Below the pieces are notes generated by a model. It searched no databases. It worked only from the letters and a program-made list of their open reading frames with translations, and had not been told where the DNA came from. From assembly GCF_000972705.2 (NCBI RefSeq), contig NZ_LATL02000304.1, positions 1-6,024 of the forward strand: a stretch of 6,024 nt of DNA. Reading direction: 5' to 3'. The position numbers and the translations under genes were made by a program. Below are positions 1-6,024 of the stretch, piece after piece. This DNA comes from Limnoraphis robusta CS-951 (lineage in GTDB: Bacteria; Cyanobacteriota; Cyanobacteriia; Cyanobacteriales; Microcoleaceae). Each line of letters starts with the position of its first letter. Position 1 is the first letter of the stretch.

Positions 1-179
1 GGCGGGTTTATAAAAGTTTTGCATGGGAAGATCTAGATTTGTTCAGAACCCGCCCCTACAACAAAGGACGGGTTGATGTTAGTTATTTCTGGGAAAGATA
101 GACATTTTGGAGGAACCAGCCTCTAGAAAAAAGGACGGGTTGATGTTAGTTATTTCTGGGAAAATAGACATTTTGGAGG

Positions 180-206
180 AACCCGCCCCTACAAAAAAGG
201 CGGGTT
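180..206. other. Hairpin at the C/A element junction (also at 378-404)
   Basis: The closing AACCCGCC of element C (180-187) and the opening GGCGGGTT of the next element A (199-206) are perfect reverse complements separated by 11 nt. The same 8-bp GC-rich stem recurs at 378-385/397-404. It could form in RNA from either strand. Read as minus-strand RNA it has T's in the loop but no T-tract after the stem, so a role in terminating the kinase transcript is only possible. Confidence 0.6.
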
Positions 207-396
207 TATAAAAGTTTTGCATGGGAAGATCTAGATTTGTTCAGAACCCGCCCCTACAACAAAGGACGGGTTGATGTTAGTTATTTCTGGGAAAGATAGA
301 CATTTTGGAGGAACCAGCCTCTAGAAAAAAGGACGGGTTGATGTTAGTTATTTCTGGGAAAATAGACATTTTGGAGGAACCCGCCCCTACAAAAAA

Positions 397-459
397 GGCG
401 GGTTTATAAAAGTTTTGCATGGGAAGATCTAGATTTGTTCAGAACCCGCCCCTACAACA
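397..459. repeat. Partial third repeat copy (element A) overlapping a kinase gene end
   Basis: This is an exact 63-bp copy of positions 1-63, containing element A with both ends, GGCGGGTT at 397-404 and AACCCGCC at 443-450. Beyond 459 the sequence leaves the repeat and becomes histidine kinase coding sequence. On the minus strand positions 459-429 are read as coding, so the stop codon (431-429) and about the last nine residues of the kinase come from the repeat. Confidence 0.93.
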
Positions 460-1847
460 CTGTTCACTGTAAAGGTGAATGTTGTGCCTTGATTGACTTG
501 ACTTTGTACGGTTAATTTGCCATTATGTAAACGGGTAATTTCATTGGCGATCGCTAACCCTAAACCTGCCCCTCCAGTTCGACGAGAACGATCTTCTTCG
601 ACTCGATAAAAGCGATCAAATAAAAAGGGAAGATGTTTGGCTTCTATCCCCACTCCCGTATCTTTTACTTGTACCTCTACAACTTGATCGTTTTGAGTGG
701 CTTTGAGCGTCACGGTTCCGCCACTGGGGGTATATTTGAGCGCGTTATCGATTAAATTTAACAACAAATTGGTCAAGTAATCTGCATTTCCCTGCACGAA
801 TAATTGTGGTGAAATATGTGCTAGAATCTGAATATGTTGGGTTGACGCTAAGGGTTGCATCTGTTCAACTAAAGTGCTTAAAAGATTGCTCAAATCAACA
901 GACTGCAAGAGCGTTGGGTGCATCTGTCGTAAATCTAATCTTGCTAAAAACAATAAAGCATGAGTCAGACGAATTAAGCGATCGGTTTCTTGTTCTAAAC
1001 TTTGCAAGGTTTGTTCGTATTCTGCGACGGTTCGAGGGTGGCTGAGGGTAACACCAATTCGTCCTTTAATTACCGTTAACGGTGTGCGTAATTCGTGGGC
1101 GGCGTCGGCGGTAAATCGTCGTTCATGTTCAAAAGCCGATTGCAAACGATCCAACATTCGATCTAATGTTTTGGCTAACCGTCTGACTTCATCGGTTGAT
1201 CCTTGGTAGCCAATGCGCTGAGTAAAGTCATTCGCGCCAATACTCTGGGCGGTGCGAATAATACGTTCGATGGGACTCAAAGCGCGATCGGCCAAAAATA
1301 GCCCCCCTAACGCCGCAATCAGCAACACAAGAGGAAATCCCAACAACATTAATGTTAGCAGGTGTTCTGAGGCTTCGTAGATGGGTTCTAGGGATTCTGC
1401 AACTTGCAACCATTCCCCTTTATTGTTGGCGTCGGGAAGAATTTGGCTGTAAACGCGCCAAGTTGTTGTGGAGGCGGTGAGATTAGAAAAACCGGTTTGA
1501 GTCGGTAATGTTGTCGGTATGGCTTGATAACGCCCTAAACCATCCAAAATTTGACCGTTTTCATCGATTAATCGGATGGCAAAACCGACCTCTAATAAGT
1601 GTTTGGTAATGGCTTGAGAATCGATAGTTTTTCTAAAGGCTGGATGACCATTACTATTGATCAGATTCGTGAGGGTTTGGGTGCTGGTGAGTTGTAAACT
1701 GGTATCGAGTTGAGCCAGTAAACTTTGTTCTAGTTGGATATAGAGATAGCTACTAAATAACGTCAGCGTTAGGGCTAATAAAAAAATATACCAAGCCGTT
1801 AAACGAACTCGTAGGGAGTGTTTTCTCAAACGAAATTGTTTAATCAT
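429..1847 (-). CDS. Sensor histidine kinase, two-component system
   Basis: A membrane-bound sensor kinase of 472 residues that would autophosphorylate and pass phosphate to the regulator encoded just upstream. Visible in order: TM1 (about 16-38); an extracytoplasmic sensor region (about 39-160) that I do not recognise; TM2 (about 163-187); HAMP (about 188-240); a HisKA H-box with AHELRTPLT and phospho-acceptor H251; and an ATPase domain with N-box residues N364/D367/N368, G1 DTGVG (396-400), F-box LFDRFYR (409-415) and G2 GGAGLGLAI from 425. All catalytic motifs are intact. The H-box resembles the CusS and cyanobacterial RppB/NrsS types, but the signal cannot be read from sequence. The start overlaps the regulator stop by 8 nt, indicating translational coupling. 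The kinase domain ends near residue 461; the tail VVGAGSEQI and the stop are encoded by the repeat copy. Confidence 0.95.
   Translation of the reverse strand: MIKQFRLRKHSLRVRLTAWYIFLLALTLTLFSSYLYIQLEQSLLAQLDTSLQLTSTQTLTNLINSNGHPAFRKTIDSQAITKHLLEVGFAIRLIDENGQILDGLGRYQAIPTTLPTQTGFSNLTASTTTWRVYSQILPDANNKGEWLQVAESLEPIYEASEHLLTLMLLGFPLVLLIAALGGLFLADRALSPIERIIRTAQSIGANDFTQRIGYQGSTDEVRRLAKTLDRMLDRLQSAFEHERRFTADAAHELRTPLTVIKGRIGVTLSHPRTVAEYEQTLQSLEQETDRLIRLTHALLFLARLDLRQMHPTLLQSVDLSNLLSTLVEQMQPLASTQHIQILAHISPQLFVQGNADYLTNLLLNLIDNALKYTPSGGTVTLKATQNDQVVEVQVKDTGVGIEAKHLPFLFDRFYRVEEDRSRRTGGAGLGLAIANEITRLHNGKLTVQSQVNQGTTFTFTVNSVVGAGSEQI
547..554. other. HIP1 octamer
   Basis: A perfect GCGATCGC inside the histidine kinase gene. 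HIP1 is strongly over-represented in many cyanobacterial genomes and supports the host assignment. Confidence 0.85.
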
Positions 1848-2523
1848 TTCCTTCCTCAGTTCTCACACAATACCCCACACCCCGAACGGTATGTAACAGT
1901 GTTTGATCAAAGTCTCGATCAATTTTTCGCCTTAAATAACCCACATAAACATCAACAACATTAGAATCATTATAAAAATCTACATCCCAAACCTGTTCTA
2001 AGATTTGAGTCCGGCTGAGAACTTGATTGGGATGGCGCAGCAGGTATTCTAACAGTTTAAATTCTAAGGGAGTTAAATCAATTAAACGTCCGGCTCGTCG
2101 GACTTCTCTTTTGGCGATATCCATCGTCAGATCGGCGACTTGCAAAACATTATTCATTTGTAGCGGAGGACGCCGTTGTAATGCTCGTAAACGGGCTAGT
2201 AATTCCGAAAAAGCAAACGGTTTAACTAAGTAGTCATCGGCACCATAATCTAATCCTCGAACTCGATCTTCTACGGTATCACAAGCCGTTAAAAGTAAAA
2301 CGGGCGTTAATATTTTACGACTGCGAATTTTTTCTAACAGTTGAAAACCATCTATTGTAGGAAGCAACACATCAAGAATCATAATATCATACTCAAATGC
2401 CTCAGCATAATCCCAACCTTCTTGACCATCGTTAGCCACATCAATCACATAGCCAGCCTCTCGCAATCCTTGAGTAATAAACTGTGCAATTCCCGGTTCA
2501 TCTTCAACTAATAAAACTCGCAT
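1840..2523 (-). CDS. OmpR/PhoB-family response regulator transcription factor
   Basis: A DNA-binding response regulator of 227 residues, presumed partner of the overlapping histidine kinase. The receiver domain (about 1-115) begins MRVLLVEDEPG and shows acidic-pocket residues E7/D8, phospho-acceptor D51, switch residue T79 and K101-P102. The C-terminal winged helix (about 127-222) has LTPLEFKLLEYLL, VVDVYVGYLRRKI and the wing HTVRGVGYCV, as in OmpR/PhoB proteins. The frame stays open 34 codons further upstream to 2625, but those residues do not fit the family, while MRVLLVEDE is the normal receiver start; a TATAAT box at 2608-2603 would also place transcription start downstream of 2625. No clear Shine-Dalgarno precedes the ATG at 2523. 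It is the first gene of a two-gene operon. Target genes cannot be inferred; no transporter or metal-resistance gene is adjacent. Confidence 0.93.
   Translation of the reverse strand: MRVLLVEDEPGIAQFITQGLREAGYVIDVANDGQEGWDYAEAFEYDIMILDVLLPTIDGFQLLEKIRSRKILTPVLLLTACDTVEDRVRGLDYGADDYLVKPFAFSELLARLRALQRRPPLQMNNVLQVADLTMDIAKREVRRAGRLIDLTPLEFKLLEYLLRHPNQVLSRTQILEQVWDVDFYNDSNVVDVYVGYLRRKIDRDFDQTLLHTVRGVGYCVRTEEGND
1849..1857 (-). promoter_or_regulatory. Ribosome binding site of the histidine kinase gene
   Basis: The minus strand reads GAGGAAGGAA directly before the ATG at 1847. GAGG (1857-1854) lies 6 nt from the start, and a second GG lies closer. It is inside the last codons of the response regulator, consistent with coupled translation of the overlapping pair. 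Confidence 0.6.
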
Positions 2524-2554
2524 TTTTATGAGGTTAAACTTACGCAGATTCTGG

Positions 2555-2567
2555 CTACATTTCCTCT
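2555..2567 (-). other. Start-stop mini-ORF (ATG-TAG) in the regulator leader
   Basis: In the predicted 5' leader of the response regulator the minus strand reads AGAGGAA then ATGTAG: a Shine-Dalgarno-like stretch (2567-2561), a start codon (2560-2558) and an immediate stop (2557-2555). The regulator's own ATG, 35 nt downstream, lacks a comparable site. It may be chance. Confidence 0.3.
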
Positions 2568-2578
2568 GAACAATCGAG

Positions 2579-2586
2579 GCGATCGC
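2579..2586. other. HIP1 octamer
   Basis: A perfect GCGATCGC within the decamer GGCGATCGCC, in the leader of the response regulator just downstream of its candidate promoter. Confidence 0.85.
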
Positions 2587-2602
2587 CACCTCCATTTTAG
2601 AG

Positions 2603-2629
2603 ATTATACCTTTAGGGATGATCACCCAA
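2603..2629 (-). promoter_or_regulatory. Candidate promoter of the regulator-kinase operon
   Basis: On the minus strand a perfect TATAAT lies at 2608-2603. The best upstream hexamers are TTGGGT (2629-2624, 15-nt spacing) or AGTTGG (2631-2626, 17-nt spacing), both weak -35 matches. Transcription would start near 2596, giving a leader of about 73 nt to the ATG at 2523. An 8-bp palindrome TAGCGCTA (2633-2640) lies just upstream and could be an activator site. Confidence 0.5.
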
Positions 2630-2700
2630 CTATAGCGCTACACATTTAAGTTAAGACTGTCTATAAAGCTAAAAACCAATTCCAGCCAGGATTGTACTTT

Positions 2701-2721
2701 TGCCTATTGCCTATTCCCTGT
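2701..2721. repeat. Short heptanucleotide repeat (TGCCTAT-type)
   Basis: TGCCTAT (2701-2707) and TGCCTAT (2708-2714) are followed by the degenerate TCCCTGT (2715-2721). Short tandem heptamers (STRR-type sequences) are known in intergenic regions of filamentous cyanobacteria. This one overlaps the candidate thiC -35 region. Confidence 0.5.
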
Positions 2722-2734
2722 CTTTTGCTATATT
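2707..2734 (+). promoter_or_regulatory. Candidate thiC promoter with extended -10
   Basis: TTGCCT (2707-2712) and TATATT (2729-2734) are separated by 16 nt. The -10 is preceded by TG at 2726-2727, the extended -10 arrangement. Transcription would start near 2741, giving a leader of about 230 nt that includes the TPP aptamer. The -35 lies in a heptamer repeat, so the match may be fortuitous. Confidence 0.35.
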
Positions 2735-2816
2735 TTGACATTTTCCCGACACTGACTGCAAGCGTTAATGGGTCAGGTTTCCAAGTCAACTCCTCATGCT
2801 TTTGCGGCTAACTCTG

Positions 2817-2843
2817 CCCCCTTCCCCCCCTGCAAACTCCCCC
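2817..2843. other. C-tract run before the riboswitch; G-quadruplex motif on the minus strand
   Basis: Runs of 5, 7 and 5 C occur at 2817-2821, 2824-2830 and 2839-2843. The minus strand therefore has G5, G7 and G5, enough for four tracts of at least three G because the G7 can supply two. It lies on the thiC template strand about 25 nt before the aptamer. Folding is not demonstrated. Confidence 0.45.
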
Positions 2844-2867
2844 GATTTGTGATACCATCAACTCCTA

Positions 2868-4352
<1,485 letters not shown>

Positions 4353-4380
4353 ATTGCAATTTAAATAACCTATAATAGAG

Positions 4381-4410
4381 GGTGAGTAGGACGGATACTC
4401 GCCTTTTTTT
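4381..4410 (+). terminator. Rho-independent terminator of thiC
   Basis: GGTGAGTA (4381-4388) pairs with TACTCGCC (4396-4403) around a 7-nt loop, an 8-bp stem with one G-U pair, followed directly by seven T's (4404-4410). It begins 28 nt after the thiC stop and abuts the repeat that starts at 4414. Confidence 0.9.
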
Positions 4411-4413
4411 ATA

Positions 4414-4571
4414 GCGCCAATTATGGGGTCGGGCGGGTTTAGTTCAATTGTCGAGGGGTATTACAGAACTTGTAGAACCCGCCCCTACAGACTGCGCCAA
4501 TGGTGGGGTCGGGCGGGTTTAGTTCAATTGTCGAGGGGTATTACAGAACTTGTAGAACCCACCCCTACAGA
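4414..4571. repeat. Two tandem copies of a GGGCGGGTT...AACCCGCCC element
   Basis: Copies at 4414-4491 and 4494-4571 have an 80-bp period and differ at 3 of 78 positions (4422/4502, 4423/4503, 4481/4561). In copy 1 the ends GGGCGGGTT (4431-4439) and AACCCGCCC (4476-4484) are perfect 9-bp inverted repeats. In copy 2 the right end is AACCCACCC, breaking one pair. The outer CCCCTACAG matches the closing sequence of the elements at 1-459, but the core (TTCAATTGTCGAGGGG) is unrelated. No coding sequence is seen. It occupies the gap between the thiC terminator and the leader of the next gene. Confidence 0.9.
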
Positions 4572-4589
4572 ATTGAAAACGTTTTGAAT

Positions 4590-4604
4590 AAAAACCGGGT
4601 TTTT
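4590..4604. repeat. 15-bp palindrome AAAAACC-G-GGTTTTT
   Basis: This is a perfect odd-length palindrome. Two close variants lie downstream of the next gene (5725-5739 and 5743-5757). It looks like a dispersed cyanobacterial palindromic repeat rather than a terminator here, because thiC already has one. A 10-bp palindrome AAAACGTTTT sits just before it at 4576-4585. Confidence 0.6.
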
Positions 4605-4625
4605 GGGAAAGATTGAAAGCACAAA

Positions 4626-4638
4626 TGAGTGACACTCA
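4626..4638. promoter_or_regulatory. 13-bp palindrome, possible operator
   Basis: TGAGTG-A-CACTCA is a perfect inverted repeat about 100 bp before the DUF1350 gene, with a further TGAGT half-site at 4641-4645. A TATAAC hexamer (4675-4680) downstream could be a -10, but no good -35 precedes it. The rest of 4639-4738 shows nothing else recognisable. Confidence 0.3.
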
Positions 4639-4738
4639 CCTGAGTTAATGCAAAAAAGCGACTATTCATCACTCTATAACAAACGTTAAGTTAGAGATAG
4701 GTTAATCAACTTGCTTTTAATCACACTCGAATTTAATT

Positions 4739-5710
4739 ATGTCTACTGAATTTCGCTTTGAACCTGTAGGTTTTAGTTGGGTTGCTTTCCATCCTCAACC
4801 CAAAGGGATTATTCGATTTATTGGTGGCGCGTTTTTTGGTTCATTTCCCACCCTATCTTATCGCTATTTTCTGGAAAAATTATTTAAATCCGGTTATACT
4901 ATTGTTGCGATTCCCTTTCGATTTACCTTTGAGCATTGGTCAGTTTCACTGAGTTTATTAGAAGAACAAAACGAACTCCAAAATTTACTCGTTGAGAAAG
5001 CAAAAGCCGCAGGTTATGACGGAGAATTCTATTTGGATAATTCTAATTACTTCTGGATCGGTCATAGTTTAGGCTGCAAATATATTGCTTTGCTAGAACT
5101 TTTGAGCGATCAAAATGGGTTAACCTACCTTCAAGACTGTATTGATCAAGAAGAAATTGATCAAATTCGTCGTCGGTTAGGTGATCAAAAAGCAATATTC
5201 AATCAACCTTCGCTGTTACTCGCCCCTGATATTAGCGATACAGAAAGCGCTATTCCGATTAAATCTATCGCTCATTTTATCGATAAAATTGGCTTAGGAG
5301 TGTTACCGAGTCGCAGTCAAACTCAATGTATGATTCATCGGAGTCAACTGTTTAATATTACGGGTTTAATTTCGTTTAAATCCGATGATATCGCCGGAAA
5401 TGAGAGTAATAAACAAAAAGGGGTTTACTGGTTTATTCAGCAACTCAACAATCAAAACCTCATTCATCAAGAAATACCTGGAAAACACCTCGAACCGCTT
5501 GGCGTTCAAATCGGTCAATATCTGGTCGATTTTAATCCTTTGGATAAGTTTATCGCACCCCTTTCTCGGCGTCAACTCGAACCCGTTGCGTTAACGATTT
5601 TACAGCAGTTATCAGATCGCCTGAAATCAGCTTTGTTACCGTCAGTTTCTCAAACGCAAAAAAAGTCTATTTCTAAAGTTACCGTTGGGGTTTCAACCTC
5701 TAAACGCTAA
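4739..5710 (+). CDS. DUF1350 family protein, alpha/beta-hydrolase-like
   Basis: A protein of 323 residues recognised as DUF1350, a family of cyanobacteria and plastid-bearing plants with no settled function. The N-terminal block SWVAFHPQPKGIIRFIGGAF (13-32) and the following IPFRFTFEHWSVSL (58-71) are typical. GHSLG at 108-112 looks like a nucleophile elbow with S110. IGGAFFG (28-34) could form the oxyanion hole, and D216 or D217 with H250 (PGKHLEP) could complete a catalytic triad; that assignment is inferred from order and spacing. There is no signal peptide or membrane segment, so it is likely cytosolic. The ATG at 4739 has no clear Shine-Dalgarno (AATTTAATT precedes it), but the family N-terminus starts close to here. 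The tail (about 300-323) is polar and probably disordered. It appears monocistronic, with repeats on both sides and its own terminator. Confidence 0.9.
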   Translation: MSTEFRFEPVGFSWVAFHPQPKGIIRFIGGAFFGSFPTLSYRYFLEKLFKSGYTIVAIPFRFTFEHWSVSLSLLEEQNELQNLLVEKAKAAGYDGEFYLDNSNYFWIGHSLGCKYIALLELLSDQNGLTYLQDCIDQEEIDQIRRRLGDQKAIFNQPSLLLAPDISDTESAIPIKSIAHFIDKIGLGVLPSRSQTQCMIHRSQLFNITGLISFKSDDIAGNESNKQKGVYWFIQQLNNQNLIHQEIPGKHLEPLGVQIGQYLVDFNPLDKFIAPLSRRQLEPVALTILQQLSDRLKSALLPSVSQTQKKSISKVTVGVSTSKR

Positions 5711-5724
5711 AATATAGAGACTAA

Positions 5725-5757
5725 AAAAACCTGGTTTTTCACAGAAACCGGGTTTTT
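5725..5757 (+). terminator. Terminator hairpin made of two palindromic repeats
   Basis: AAAAACCTGGTTT (5725-5737) pairs with AAACCGGGTTTTT (5745-5757) over 13 bp with one G-U pair and a 7-nt loop, 14 nt after the DUF1350 stop. The terminal T5 is within the stem, so an A/U-rich base replaces a free U-tail. Each arm is itself a copy of the 15-bp palindrome found at 4590-4604. It could act in both directions. Confidence 0.7.
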
Positions 5758-5899
5758 GACTTGTACTTCGGGTGCATCAGAAAATTCACGGTAAAATTAG
5801 CATAAATTATTCAACTCTGAAACACCAAAAAAATTTGTTAAAATTCCTAGCAAAAACCGATCTAAAATAGGAAAATGGAACTGCTTGGAGTCGCCTGGG

Positions 5900-6024
5900 A
5901 TGAGCCAATGTTTGAATCCTGACTGCTTGTTTAATAACCCGCCAAACACTCTATTTTGTCAGCGTTGTGGTGTAAAATTACTATTAGCCGAACGTTATCG
6001 AGCAGTAGAAATTATCGGTCAAGG
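5900..6024 (+). CDS. Serine/threonine protein kinase, four-Cys prefix type (5' part)
   Basis: The first 41 codons of a gene running off the right edge. The translation begins MSQCLNPDCLFNNPP and contains C4, C9, C20 and C23 (C-x4-C, then C-x2-C), a zinc-ribbon-like prefix found before the catalytic domain of many cyanobacterial Hanks-type serine/threonine kinases. The kinase domain starts at ERYRAVEIIGQG, where IGQG opens the glycine-rich ATP loop. GGAG (5887-5890) lies 9 nt before the ATG and supports this start. The gap 5758-5899 contains AT-rich hexamers (for example TAAAAT at 5839-5844 and 5863-5868) but no convincingly spaced promoter. Substrates and any C-terminal domains are outside the window. 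Confidence 0.9.
   Translation, partial: MSQCLNPDCLFNNPPNTLFCQRCGVKLLLAERYRAVEIIGQ

Larger units (their letters stand above)
1..459. repeat. Higher-order tandem array of 198-bp units (2.3 copies)
   Basis: Copies start at 1, 199 and 397. The first two are identical over all 198 bp, and the third matches for 63 bp (397-459) before unique sequence begins. Each unit holds three elements: A (1-65), B (66-132) and C (133-198). A opens with GGCGGGTT (1-8) and closes with AACCCGCCCCTAC (47-59). B and C share a core different from A's and open with GGACGGGTT; they differ by one inserted G and by B's decayed end (AACCAGCCTCTAG). The order is A-B-C-A-B-C-A, as in higher-order satellite repeats. No coding sequence is seen in 1-428. 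The array may continue left of the window. I recognise the AACCCGCCCCTAC end as common in cyanobacterial intergenic DNA but cannot name the family with certainty. Confidence 0.95.

Noticed and set aside
1..459. CRISPR array
   Set aside because: The repeats are contiguous 198-bp units with identical cores, and there are no unique spacers between short repeats.
806..1045. 79-codon plus-strand open frame inside the histidine kinase gene
   Set aside because: It is antisense to the intact kinase domain coding region, with no family resemblance.
2524..2625. N-terminal extension of the response regulator (start at 2625)
   Set aside because: The 34 extra residues do not resemble a receiver domain, they would start upstream of the TATAAT-predicted transcript, and MRVLLVEDEPG is the normal family start.
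2735..2740. Perfect TTGACA as the thiC -35 box
   Set aside because: No -10-like hexamer lies at 16-18 nt; the nearest (TAATGG at 2766) is 25 nt away.
5366..5594. Two ~69-codon frames on opposite strands inside the DUF1350 gene
   Set aside because: Both overlap the intact DUF1350 coding region in other frames and lack recognisable domains.
5875..5922. 15-codon ORF with an AGGAAA-like site overlapping the kinase start
   Set aside because: It is very short, out of frame with the kinase, and GGAG at 5887-5890 clearly serves the ATG at 5900; a regulatory uORF is possible but unsupported.

Overview
The window is chromosomal DNA of a cyanobacterium, most likely a filamentous Oscillatoriales-type organism such as Planktothrix, Oscillatoria or Microcoleus. 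The genus is a guess. The evidence is three perfect HIP1 octamers (GCGATCGC), a short ThiC of cyanobacterial type, a DUF1350 protein, a serine/threonine kinase with an N-terminal four-cysteine prefix, and intergenic repeats ending in AACCCGCCCCTAC.

Layout. Positions 1-459 are a higher-order tandem repeat: an exact 198-bp unit occurs twice, followed by a 63-bp partial third copy. Each 198-bp unit holds three ~66-bp elements with GGCGGGTT/AACCCGCC-type ends. The array runs into the 3' end of a sensor histidine kinase gene (429-1847, minus), supplying its stop codon and last residues. The kinase gene overlaps by 8 nt an OmpR-family response regulator gene (1840-2523, minus), so the two form one operon with the regulator first. 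A perfect TATAAT box lies upstream of the regulator.

Divergent from this operon is thiC (2970-4352, plus), preceded by a full TPP riboswitch (about 2868-2952) that ends just before the ribosome binding site. This suggests thiamine feedback at translation initiation. thiC ends in a clear hairpin plus T7 terminator (4381-4410). Directly after it are two tandem copies (80-bp period) of another element with the same GGGCGGGTT/AACCCGCCC ends but a different core.

Next is a DUF1350 protein (4739-5710, plus) with an alpha/beta-hydrolase-like GHSLG elbow and unknown substrate. A palindrome AAAAACC-N-GGTTTTT lies once upstream of it and twice downstream, where the pair forms its terminator. The window closes with the first 41 codons of a serine/threonine kinase (from 5900, plus).

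The genes look like ordinary cyanobacterial core and regulatory genes. No defence system, transposase, CRISPR array or RNA gene other than the riboswitch was seen. The noteworthy part is the repeats: a recently amplified array that has become coding sequence, a family sharing ends but not cores, and palindromes flanking or forming regulatory signals.
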